Source: an uncultured Bacteroides sp.
Lineage (GTDB): Bacteria; Bacteroidota; Bacteroidia; Bacteroidales; Bacteroidaceae
Reading direction: 5' to 3'
Assembly: GCA_900552645.1 (NCBI GenBank)
Contig: USAN01000002.1
Coordinates: 310,001-374,000 of the forward strand
DNA length: 64,000 bases
Below are positions 54,150-62,360 of the stretch, piece after piece (positions within the stretch are counted from its first letter, which is position 1; each line of letters opens with the position of its first letter). A model generated the notes under the pieces. The model was given only the letters and a program-made list of their open reading frames with translations, was not told where the DNA came from and did not search any database. A program made the position numbers and the translations under genes.

Positions 54150-55418
54150 TTACAAATCAAATCCTATATCCGAACGGAAATATTTCTTATCAAAATTTAT
54201 CTTTTTTGCATTCTTAAATGATTGTGCTAATGCTTCTTCCTTATTGTTTCCATAAGAACTTACCGCAATTACACGACCTCCATTAGTAATGACATTACCA
54301 TCTTTCAAGGCTGTACCGGCATGGAATACTATACTGTCTGTTATATTTTCAGTATCGGTAATTATATATCCTTTATCGTATTGTTCAGGATATCCTCCGG
54401 AAACAAGCATTACGCAAACTGCAGTGCGGTTGTCTATTATCAACTCTTTTTCGTTTAGATTACCATTTGCAGCTCCTTCAAATAAATCAACAATATCACT
54501 TTTTATTCTAAGCATTACGCTTTCTGTCTCTGGGTCTCCCATTCTTACGTTATATTCTATAACCATAGGTTCACCTTTTACATTAATCAAACCAAAGAAG
54601 ATGAATCCTTTATATACAATATTGTCTTTAGCCAGTCCCTCTACAGTAGGGCGTATAATTCTTTCGTCTACCTTTTTCATCCACTCCTCAGTAGCAAATG
54701 GAACAGGTGAGATGCTTCCCATACCACCAGTATTAAGTCCTTTATCACCTTCGCCTATCCTTTTATAGTCTTTAGCCTCAGGAAGTATTTTATAATTCTT
54801 ACCGTCTGTAAGAACAAATACCGAGCATTCTATACCACTCAAAAATTCTTCTATTACTACAGTTGTAGATGCATCACCGAACATTCCTCCTAACATCTCC
54901 TTTAACTCTTTCTTTGCCTCTTCAAGAGTTGGAAGAATAAGTACTCCCTTACCGGCACACAAGCCGTCGGCTTTAAGAACATAGGGAGCCTCCAAAGATT
55001 CAAGGAATTCTAGTCCCTCTTCAAGATTTGCCGAAGTTATACTTTTATATTTAGCTGTAGGAATATTATGACGTTTCATGAATTCTTTTGCAAATTCCTT
55101 GCTACCTTCTAGGATTGCTCCTGTTTTTGAAGGACCTATTACAGGAATATTCTTAAGCTCTTCATCATTGCAGAAGAAATCGTATACTCCTTTTACTAAT
55201 GGATCTTCAGGTCCTACTACAACCATATCCACTCCATTCTTCAATACAAATTCCTTTATTGAAGCAAAATCGTCGGCTTTTATTGCTACATTTTCTCCAA
55301 CATTGCCTGTTCCGGCATTTCCGGGAGCAATATAAAGTTTTTCTATTTTAGGACTTTGTGCTATTTTCCAGGCTAAAGCGTGTTCACGACCTCCTGAACC
55401 TAAGAGTAAAAGTTTCAT
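54150..55418 (-). CDS. purD: Phosphoribosylamine-glycine ligase
   Basis: A 422-aa ATP-grasp enzyme for step two of purine synthesis: phosphoribosylamine plus glycine to GAR. The N-terminal motif LLLGSGGREHALAWK, the central VLKADGLCAGKGV with the ATP-binding Lys, and GGMGSISPV and YNVRMGDPETE are all PurD signatures. The length is normal. Confidence 0.96.
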   Translation of the reverse strand: MKLLLLGSGGREHALAWKIAQSPKIEKLYIAPGNAGTGNVGENVAIKADDFASIKEFVLKNGVDMVVVGPEDPLVKGVYDFFCNDEELKNIPVIGPSKTGAILEGSKEFAKEFMKRHNIPTAKYKSITSANLEEGLEFLESLEAPYVLKADGLCAGKGVLILPTLEEAKKELKEMLGGMFGDASTTVVIEEFLSGIECSVFVLTDGKNYKILPEAKDYKRIGEGDKGLNTGGMGSISPVPFATEEWMKKVDERIIRPTVEGLAKDNIVYKGFIFFGLINVKGEPMVIEYNVRMGDPETESVMLRIKSDIVDLFEGAANGNLNEKELIIDNRTAVCVMLVSGGYPEQYDKGYIITDTENITDSIVFHAGTALKDGNVITNGGRVIAVSSYGNNKEEALAQSFKNAKKINFDKKYFRSDIGFDL

Positions 55419-55436
55419 GTTATATCTTTATTAAAT

Positions 55437-57599
55437 TTATTTCAAATGATCTTCGAAGTATCTTGTTACATGTTCATATAAATGAACTCTGTCTCTGCCA
55501 AACATGTTATGTTCGTCTCCCGGATATACGAAATAATCGGGATGTGTTCCTGAATCTATACATGCACGTAAGAATGAATAGCTATGTTGAGGCACACATA
55601 CAGGATCATTTCCGCCTATTATGATTTCAAGACGTCCTTTAAGATTTCCTGCCTTTAGATTAAGATTTGCATTCTTATATCCTTCTGGATTACTTTCAGG
55701 AGTATCCATATATCTTTCTCCGTACATTACTTCATAATATTTCCAGTCTATTACTGGACCACCAGCTACTCCTACCTTAAATACATCCGGATAAGTAAGC
55801 ATTAGATTAGTGGTCATGAATCCTCCAAAACTCCATCCATGAACTCCCAATCGGTTGCTGTCTACATATGGTAGTGATTTAAGGAATTCAACTCCTTTAA
55901 TCTGATCTTTCATCTCTTCTGTACCCAGATTACGGAAGGTGGCATTTTCAAAATCCAATCCGCGACTTGAACTTCCTCTGTTATCGACGGTTAGCATTAC
56001 ATAACCTTTCTGAGCCATATATATATCCCAGCCTCCTGCCGAATAGTTTCGTACATTACGGATAAGTTGTGCATGAGGGCCTCCATAAACATAAATAATT
56101 GCTGGATATTTCTTTGTTGGGTCAAAGTTTACAGGCTTTACTAATCTGTAATATAAGTCGGTCTTACCATCGGCAGCTTTAATTGTACCCACAGAAATAT
56201 CAGGCATATTATATTTATCCATTGGATTATCTGTAACTAGAAGAGTAATATCTTTCTTTGACTTTCCTGTAGATAATATTTTTGTTATAGGTGCAATTGA
56301 AGCAGAGGAATACTTGTCAATTATATATTTACCTCCTATAGAAAGCTGAATAGAGTGATTTGCATCTTTCTCTCCTATAATTTTACGTTTCCCATTTTCA
56401 ATATTAACACTGAATATATTAGACTGTAATGGAGAAATCTCAGTACTTGTTATTATTACCTCCTTTGTAGAAGGATTAAAACCTGCAATGCTCTCTACTA
56501 GCCAGTTTCCTTTAGTAATCTGTTTTATAAGTTCACCTTCAGTATTGTACAGGTAAAGATGATTGAAACCATCTTTCTGACTTTGGTAGATAAATTTATG
56601 ACTATCCCATGGCAGGAAAATAATAGGATTCTGAGGCTCTACATATTTAGGGTGCTTCTCTTCAAAGAGGACTTTTTCTTCCTCACCGGTAGTTGCATCA
56701 TATCTTATAAGTCGGGCATGATTCTGATCACGGTTAAGTTCTATGAGATAGATACTCTTTTCATCAGGCGACCAGCTTATATTTGTGAAATATCTGTCAG
56801 TAGGATCTCCTGTGTTAAGATAAATACTCTTTTTATTAGCAGGATTATAAATACCGATACTAACTTTATGACTAGTCATTCCAGCCATAGGATATTTATC
56901 GGGATTCATTACAGCTACTCTTTCCGAAATATCAACCTGAGGGTAATCCGTTACCATAGTCTCGTCCATCTTATAGAAGGCTAGAAGATTACCTTTCGGA
57001 CTCCAAAATGTACCTTTTGTTATTCCGAATTCATTGCGGTGAACTGACTGCCCGCATACTATTCCTTTTGGCTCATTGGTAACAGCAAACTGCTTGCCAT
57101 CGGGAGTGGTGACAAACAGATTGTTATCTATTGTATAAGCCAATGAATGACTAATCTTATTCCAATCCTGGTTGGCAGCCTTTTTCTCTATAGGCTGACT
57201 CCATACTAACTCTTTCTTTTCCCAATCTATCAAAGCGCGGCTTTTAGGTGTAGATACAAGAATAAGTTTCTCGGAATAAGGAAAAGAGGCATTATAAAAA
57301 TGACGTAATTCTCCCAAATTACTTTTATTAAGTATATCATTAACCTCTTTAAGAGTTATTACATCAAACTTTTTAGATGGAGATTTTATACTGAATCCTT
57401 CAATCTTGTCAATGCCAAGATGCATGTAGGCTTCATCTCCCCATAATTCAAACCACTCTTTTTTTGGTTGAAGATTATAATAATTATTACCGCCAGGCAG
57501 CAGATCTTCTAAAGTAAAACTCTTCTTTTCTTGTGCCATACCGGATAAAAATGTAGTTAATGTCAATAATAAGAAAATACCTCTTTTAACCAGCTTCAT
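55437..57599 (-). CDS. S9 family dipeptidyl/prolyl tripeptidyl peptidase
   Basis: A 720-aa secreted serine peptidase with a signal peptide (1-22), an eight-bladed N-terminal propeller (DPPIV_N) and a C-terminal alpha/beta hydrolase. The triad is Ser in HGWSFGGFMT, Asp in GGNDPVCVP and His in GDEHNMFG. It removes di- or tripeptides after Pro or Ala in the periplasm, close to DPPIV and prolyl tripeptidyl peptidase of Porphyromonas and Bacteroides. Sequence alone does not decide between the two. It starts 6 bases after the RNA methyltransferase stop, hence co-transcription. Confidence 0.93.
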   Translation of the reverse strand: MKLVKRGIFLLLTLTTFLSGMAQEKKSFTLEDLLPGGNNYYNLQPKKEWFELWGDEAYMHLGIDKIEGFSIKSPSKKFDVITLKEVNDILNKSNLGELRHFYNASFPYSEKLILVSTPKSRALIDWEKKELVWSQPIEKKAANQDWNKISHSLAYTIDNNLFVTTPDGKQFAVTNEPKGIVCGQSVHRNEFGITKGTFWSPKGNLLAFYKMDETMVTDYPQVDISERVAVMNPDKYPMAGMTSHKVSIGIYNPANKKSIYLNTGDPTDRYFTNISWSPDEKSIYLIELNRDQNHARLIRYDATTGEEEKVLFEEKHPKYVEPQNPIIFLPWDSHKFIYQSQKDGFNHLYLYNTEGELIKQITKGNWLVESIAGFNPSTKEVIITSTEISPLQSNIFSVNIENGKRKIIGEKDANHSIQLSIGGKYIIDKYSSASIAPITKILSTGKSKKDITLLVTDNPMDKYNMPDISVGTIKAADGKTDLYYRLVKPVNFDPTKKYPAIIYVYGGPHAQLIRNVRNYSAGGWDIYMAQKGYVMLTVDNRGSSSRGLDFENATFRNLGTEEMKDQIKGVEFLKSLPYVDSNRLGVHGWSFGGFMTTNLMLTYPDVFKVGVAGGPVIDWKYYEVMYGERYMDTPESNPEGYKNANLNLKAGNLKGRLEIIIGGNDPVCVPQHSYSFLRACIDSGTHPDYFVYPGDEHNMFGRDRVHLYEHVTRYFEDHLK

Positions 57600-57605
57600 A
57601 TATGT

Positions 57606-59003
57606 TTATTTTTTGTCTCTGCTACGAAATGTTCTCTTTCTTTCTCCGTCGCCAAATGTTCTCTTTCTTTCTCCGTCACCGAATGTTCTCTTTCTTTCTC
57701 CGTCACCGAATGTTCTTTCACTATTCTCACTTTTTCTTTCTCCGAAAGATCTTCTTCTGTCATCACCCCCACGATTCTCGAAATTACCTCGGTTGTTTTT
57801 GTTTCGTGGACGTACATCTTCTCGTCGTGGCTTGAATTCGATATCACTGTTTTCTGAACGGAATTCTTTGTATTTGCCATCGAATAACTGATATTGACGG
57901 AATTCACATTCCAAAGCTCCATTAAAAAGAGGAATCTTTATAGAAGGTTTCAAACCTATTTGATCAAAACATTCAGTTCTATAGCTAAGTATCCATGCGT
58001 CATTACCAGTGAAAGAGTGTTTAAGGCGTTCGCCTATCATCTGATAAAGTCCGAGTAAATCGTTGGTAGAGATACGTTCTCCATAAGGAGGATTCATTAC
58101 AATAATGCTCTTCTCTTTAGGTTGTTCAAACTGTTGGAAAGGTTGTATTCTAAGGATTACATCTTTACTTACACCTGCAGCTTTAACATTATGTATAGCT
58201 ATCTCATTAGCCTTAGGATTATTGTCGAATCCGTAAATCTTATGTTCAAACTCACGTTCCTTAGAATCATCATTGTATATATTGTCAAACAAATCTTTAT
58301 CGAAATCTGCCCATTTTTCGAAAGCGAATTCCTTACGGAATACTCCTGGAGCGATATTTCTTGCAATAAGTGCAGCTTCGACAGGAATAGTACCTGATCC
58401 GCACATAGGATCTATAAGATCACATTCACCTTTCCATCCGGTCATCATTATCATACCTGCAGCAAGTACTTCATTAAGAGGGGCTTCTACAGCTTCTTGG
58501 CGATAACCGCGTCTGTGAAGGGATTCTCCACTACTATCAAGTGAAAGAGTACATTTGTTTTCTGCTACATGAATGTTTATTGCAAGATCTGGATTATTTA
58601 TTCTTACAGAAGGACGATTTCCTGTTTTATCGCGGAAATAGTCTACAATAGCGTCTTTAACCTTGTATGCTACGAATTTAGAATGACGGAATTCTGTCGA
58701 GAAGACAACAGCATCAACTGCGAAACTGTTATTTACATCAAGATATTTTTCCCATTCTATTGCTTTTATTGCATCATACACTTCATCTGCGTTTTTAGCG
58801 TTGAAATGCTTGATTGGCTTTAATATTCTAATGGCGGTGCGCAGGCAGAAATTTGCTTTGTACATCATCTCTTTATCACCCGTAAAAGCCACCATACGTC
58901 TACCTATCTCAATATTCCCTGCTCCCAGTTCTGTGAGTTCTTTTGCCAATACTTCTTCCAGCCCCTGGAACGTTTTGGCTATAAGCTCGAATTCTTCTTT
59001 CAT
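57606..59003 (-). CDS. THUMP-domain RNA methyltransferase (RlmL N-terminal type) with repeat tail
   Basis: A 465-aa protein. A THUMP RNA-binding domain spans about 50-155, then a Rossmann methyltransferase (about 165-385) with SAM motif DPMCGSGTIPVEAA and catalytic NPPYGER. This matches the N-terminal half of RlmL, which makes m2G2445 in 23S rRNA. The last ~75 residues are Arg/Gly/Asn-rich and disordered (RGNFENRGGDDRRRS), ending in a TFGDGERKR unit three times over. The tail may help RNA binding. Confidence 0.9.
   Translation of the reverse strand: MKEEFELIAKTFQGLEEVLAKELTELGAGNIEIGRRMVAFTGDKEMMYKANFCLRTAIRILKPIKHFNAKNADEVYDAIKAIEWEKYLDVNNSFAVDAVVFSTEFRHSKFVAYKVKDAIVDYFRDKTGNRPSVRINNPDLAINIHVAENKCTLSLDSSGESLHRRGYRQEAVEAPLNEVLAAGMIMMTGWKGECDLIDPMCGSGTIPVEAALIARNIAPGVFRKEFAFEKWADFDKDLFDNIYNDDSKEREFEHKIYGFDNNPKANEIAIHNVKAAGVSKDVILRIQPFQQFEQPKEKSIIVMNPPYGERISTNDLLGLYQMIGERLKHSFTGNDAWILSYRTECFDQIGLKPSIKIPLFNGALECEFRQYQLFDGKYKEFRSENSDIEFKPRREDVRPRNKNNRGNFENRGGDDRRRSFGERKSENSERTFGDGERKRTFGDGERKRTFGDGERKRTFRSRDKK
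57631..57711 (-). repeat. 27-bp in-frame tandem repeat, three copies
   Basis: Three 27-base units start at 57631, 57658 and 57685. The last two are identical and the first differs at two bases. On - each encodes the nine residues TFGDGERKR at the C-terminus of the RNA methyltransferase. A degenerate fourth copy adjoins. The period is a multiple of three, so copy-number change would alter tail length and keep the frame. Confidence 0.85.
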
Positions 59004-59350
59004 TTTATGAAAATTACGTAATAATCTATATTAAGGTGGCAAATTTAATCAAAATTATTCAGCCATTCAATTATTAGGTTTATTATTGTTGTGTAAATGA
59101 GTTAATTTAGCTTTTAATTAATTGAGGTGTAGAATTGGTGGCGGTCGATTATTTTTTTTATGCGGTCAAAAAAAAATGGTCGCCAGAAAAAATAAATTAG
59201 AGGCGTTCATTTGTAAGCCAGTGAAGTGTACTGAATTTAGTTACGCTTTTTTTCTTAAAACATAAAGCAGTTTACGTGTTATACTTATTATATCTGAACT
59301 GCTTTACGTATTTATGAATCTAAAATTAATAAAATCAATTAATGTGTTTT

Positions 59351-59473
59351 TATATTCCACACCTTCACAGTATGGCTTTAAAGCCCCTGTTTATGGGCTA
59401 ATAGAGTGTGACATTTCTATAGAGAATGTTCACATATCATTCACATATTATTCACAGCGGCAATAATATTGAT
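59351..59473 (+). repeat. Second copy of the HlyD-upstream element
   Basis: It begins TATATTCCACA and contains GTGTGACATTTC, a hairpin (GCCCCTGTTTATGGGC) and three TTCACA boxes at exact 11-bp spacing (59429, 59440, 59451). It aligns over its length with 31454-31566 read on -. The direct repeats look like regulator sites, but what follows is a broken gene. Confidence 0.7.
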
Positions 59474-59511
59474 AAATATTTACCTCATAGTCGTTAATTT
59501 TTACTGTTTAG

Positions 59512-59843
59512 AATGTAGTTAATAGCGGCATATTACTTGCTGTAAGTTGTTCAAAAGATGACTATATAAACATTTCACTACTTTATGGAACATGAAGTGA
59601 AGTTTCCAACGACCCTAATATTCTGTAAATAGAAGTACAAGTTATGCCTTAAATAGCGATAAAACTTTTGTTGTCAGAAGTAATGATGCTCTCTCTAACA
59701 AAGAAAATATCATATATTACACATATATGGAATAACTGCACTTTCACGACTTGGTAATAGCAAGCATGCTACATTGTCAAAAATATGAGAGGGAGAGAAT
59801 TAAGGACTCTGCTTGTGTTATATTTTTTATACTCATGAGGTGA
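59512..59843 (+). pseudogene. Decayed lipoprotein gene
   Basis: One frame reads LLAVSCSKDDYINISLLYGT, a lipobox-like start with Cys followed by Ser-Lys-Asp-Asp, then meets TGA and TAA stops. From about 59630 another frame is open for ~70 codons apart from one TAA (VNRSTSYALNSDKTFVVRSN). No ATG in register. This is consistent with a secreted lipoprotein gene broken by frameshift and nonsense changes. Confidence 0.45.
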
Positions 59844-59979
59844 TGATAAAATTCGATGAAATCGGTTATTATTAAGTGCTAAATCAAAGTTAAGAAAAGA
59901 TTAAGGTAAGATGTTTGGATGATTAGTTGTAATTCCGTTACTTTAAAATTCTTTATTTAATTGATTAACACAGATTTTT

Positions 59980-60660
59980 ATGAAACAGACATTTATTCTA
60001 TTGCTACTCCTGTTTAGTTCTATTAATTTATTTGCCCAAACAAAATTTATCGAAGGAGGCATTAAAAAGTATTCAGTTTCCGAAGTTGGAAAGTTTGATC
60101 GCTATTTAGTAACAGGAGCGGCAAACCTTAAGGAGTATGACATTATCAAAATGTTCGAAATGATGGGTATATCATCAATTACAGTAGATCTTCCTTCATG
60201 CGATGTCCAAAAAGACTTAAAGATTATCATAGATGAATATAAAAATGGCGAGATAATAAAGTCGGATACTACAGGGTTAGGGAAGAATATTTTTACATAC
60301 TTCAGAGGAGATACAATATATCAAGATTATTTCGATAAGATGAAAGTATTCATATATAGTAAAGAAAAAGAAGTGAAGATAAACTTCAATACTCCAGCAA
60401 TGATATTTGGTAAATCGTTGAAACATTGTAACGATACTACACAACAATATATCTATCATATCCGTAAATGGGTATATTCTGAGTATTACGATACGAACAA
60501 AAGAAAAAATCTTTTTACTTATGCCTCGATGTGGCTTGATAAGAAATATGGCTTTTATCGCTTCTGCGGTGTGCCTGTGCTGAAAGAGGATGATAAAGAC
60601 AGTGCGGAGTTACTTCAGGATTCGCCGCATTACTTTACTGTTGGGTATATATTGAAATAA
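59980..60660 (+). CDS. Secreted protein of unknown function, 226 aa
   Basis: Signal peptide at 1-19 (LLLLFSSINLFAQ). The mature protein is mixed alpha/beta with no motif I recognise. There are two cysteines in the mature region, in SCDVQK and FCGVP, plus one in KHCNDT. The stop codon overlaps the ATG of the following pseudogene (TAATG), so the pair was once translationally coupled. The start is a clear ATG after an AT-rich leader. It is intact although its neighbours on both sides are broken. Confidence 0.6.
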   Translation: MKQTFILLLLLFSSINLFAQTKFIEGGIKKYSVSEVGKFDRYLVTGAANLKEYDIIKMFEMMGISSITVDLPSCDVQKDLKIIIDEYKNGEIIKSDTTGLGKNIFTYFRGDTIYQDYFDKMKVFIYSKEKEVKINFNTPAMIFGKSLKHCNDTTQQYIYHIRKWVYSEYYDTNKRKNLFTYASMWLDKKYGFYRFCGVPVLKEDDKDSAELLQDSPHYFTVGYILK

Positions 60661-60986
60661 TGAGCATTACATATAAAGGGAAAAACAAGATTATAAGTAA
60701 TCCTAAATTTGAGTCGTAAAACAATGATATCATTGAAATAAAGCAGGTCGAATTGGCGGATACTGCTATAATAGTTTGTATAAAAGCCTATTACATCCCT
60801 AAATATTGGATTCAGTTGAACTCTGAAGTCGCGCTCTATGATGACAATAACACCAAATATGCTTTTAAGAGTTGAGAGGGCTTCAAAATGAATTCTCATC
60901 TATTTCTGTCCGAGAGTGGTGAGATGGAGTTCTATTTATTCTTTGAACCTATGCATAAGGGTATAAAATATTTCAATTTCAAGTAA
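60660..60986 (+). pseudogene. Nonsense-interrupted gene, Bacteroidetes secreted/TlpA-associated type domain
   Basis: A 109-codon frame with two internal stops, TAA at 60717-60719 and TGA at 60873-60875, and otherwise well preserved. Segments VELADTAIIVCIKAYYIPKY and SESGEMEFYLFFEPM resemble an N-terminal domain I know from Bacteroides thioredoxin-like envelope proteins, where the region of the second stop normally reads Ser-Gly-Glu-Gly (GGA to TGA is one change). It lacks a signal peptide and stops early, so it is also truncated. Confidence 0.55.
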
Positions 60987-61147
60987 AATGAGGATGATAG
61001 ATCTTAGAATATAATGAAAGTCAAACTCGAGCTTTAAGTGATGTAAAATAAAAGTTGCTTAATATTACTAACAGGGTGGCGACCGACTATTTCTTATTCG
61101 ACCAATAACATTGGTTTAAATACAAAAGAAATCAATTGCCGTCCTAT
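60987..61147. other. Gap before cysE-type gene
   Basis: Noncoding. It includes GGTGGCGACCGACTATTTC near 61076, a variant of the GGCGGTCGATT word found at 31857 and 59140. Nothing else is recognisable. Confidence 0.4.
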
Positions 61148-62059
61148 TCACACTTTTCCTTCTTTCGTTTTTCTCTGTATAATTCTAGCACCTGGAGCTA
61201 CATCTTCGGTAACCCATATGTTACCTCCAACTGTGGCATCTGTTCCAATTGTAATTCTTCCCAATATTGTAGCATTGGAGTATATTATTACATTATCTCC
61301 AAGAATAGGATGGCGTGGAATACCTTTTATCGGATTTCCGTTTTCGTCCAGAGGAAAACTTTTGGCGCCAAGTGTAACTCCCTGATATAATTTTACATTA
61401 TTTCCTATTATACTTGTTGCTCCTATAACTACACCGGTTCCATGATCTATTGTAAAATGATGCCCTATTTGTGCGCCTGGATGAATGTCTATTCCAGTTT
61501 CCGAATGTGCCATCTCTGTTATTATGCGTGGTATTAAAGGAACTCCCAGCAGTAGAAGTTCATGAGCTATTCTATAATTGCTTATAGCTCTTATTGCAGG
61601 GTAGCAGCTTATTATTTCTCCGAATCCTGTTGCAGCTGGGTCGCCATTATATGCAGCTTCTACGTCAGTAGCCAATATTCTTCTCATTTCTGGAAGCTTA
61701 CTTATGAAACTTGATGCAAGCGCTGCCGCCTTCTCACGGCATTTGTTCTCATTATCTCTTTCGTCGGAACTGTTATGAGCAAAACATAAACCGGCCTGTA
61801 TCTGTTCAGTAAGTAGATTGAACAGAGATTCAATGTTTACCCCTATATGATATCCAATAGTTTGACTGTTTATGGTGGAATTGCCGAAATATCCGGGAAA
61901 AATGACCGAACGTGCCAATTCGACAATCTTTTTAAGGACTTTTGCCGAAGGTAACGGTTCACCATCTTTATGTTGATGACATAATCCTTTATAAGATTGA
62001 CTGTCAGAAAGTTCTCTGACAACATCAGTTAGTACGGAGGTGTGGTTTATTGAAGTCAT
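61148..62059 (-). CDS. cysE: Serine O-acetyltransferase
   Basis: A 303-aa enzyme that acetylates L-serine from acetyl-CoA, the first step of cysteine synthesis. An N-terminal helical domain (about 1-160) precedes the left-handed hexapeptide repeat helix (GIDIHPGAQIG, DHGTGVVIGATSIIG, YQGVTLGAKSF, HPILGDNV). The catalytic His/Asp pair is in TIDHGTG. I chose the ATG at 62059 (MTSINHTS) over one 17 codons upstream, because the added residues are hydrophobic and foreign to the family. The N-terminal half is closer to plant/EpsC-type than to the E. coli form. Confidence 0.88.
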   Translation of the reverse strand: MTSINHTSVLTDVVRELSDSQSYKGLCHQHKDGEPLPSAKVLKKIVELARSVIFPGYFGNSTINSQTIGYHIGVNIESLFNLLTEQIQAGLCFAHNSSDERDNENKCREKAAALASSFISKLPEMRRILATDVEAAYNGDPAATGFGEIISCYPAIRAISNYRIAHELLLLGVPLIPRIITEMAHSETGIDIHPGAQIGHHFTIDHGTGVVIGATSIIGNNVKLYQGVTLGAKSFPLDENGNPIKGIPRHPILGDNVIIYSNATILGRITIGTDATVGGNIWVTEDVAPGARIIQRKTKEGKV

Positions 62060-62170
62060 TTTAAGTAAAATTGATTTGGCAAAAGTAACAAAAAACCATA
62101 TTAATGCCAATAAATAATGTTGTTATTGAGATTAAAGACTATTTTTGTATTAATATTATGATAATTTGAT

Positions 62171-62299
62171 ATGGTAAATAAGAAAAATCCTTATGCTTAT
62201 AAGGCAAAAGAGGCATCAGCAAAGAAGGGAAGTGGAAAGCGTATTGGCAAATCTAAGGTTGGTAAGGCCAATAATCAGCTAAACCGACGCGTTAAGTAA
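62171..62299 (+). CDS. 42-aa basic protein of unknown function
   Basis: The frame starts MVNKKNPYAYKAKEASAK, continues through KRIGKSKVGKANN and ends with RRVK. It has about 14 Lys/Arg and very few acidic residues. Too short for usual gene finding. It is followed 8 bases later by a good terminator hairpin, which supports a real transcript. The composition suggests an RNA- or ribosome-associated peptide, which is only an inference. I do not recognise the family. Confidence 0.5.
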   Translation: MVNKKNPYAYKAKEASAKKGSGKRIGKSKVGKANNQLNRRVK

Positions 62300-62307
62300 G
62301 AATAAAA

Positions 62308-62342
62308 CAGCCGTTTAGTCTATGGTTTAACTATAACGGCTG
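62308..62342. terminator. Terminator hairpin
   Basis: CAGCCGTT (62308-62315) pairs with AACGGCTG (62335-62342), flanked by A-rich sequence on the left and T-rich on the right. It lies between the convergent 42-aa gene and ribonuclease R. Confidence 0.65.
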
Positions 62343-62360
62343 CTTAATTATATATACTTT

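Larger units (their letters stand above)
59004..59979. other. 976-bp region without an intact gene
   Basis: It contains, in order: a GGCGGTCGATT word (59140-59150) inside a hairpin-prone A/T tract with TGGCG/CGCCA arms; the element shared with the HlyD upstream region (59351-59473); and the remains of a lipoprotein gene (about 59512-59843). No promoter for the gene at 59980 is evident; TTACTTTA at about 59939 is a weak candidate. Confidence 0.55.

Noticed and set aside
57596..57922. Frames in both strands over the 27-bp repeats, giving repetitive peptides
   Set aside because: They are shadows of the in-frame repeat of the RNA methyltransferase. A period divisible by three keeps all six frames open.
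60660..60986. Recoding (selenocysteine at TGA or stop read-through) instead of a pseudogene
   Set aside because: Two different stop codons occur, no SECIS-like hairpin is evident after the TGA, and neighbouring sequence also shows gene decay.
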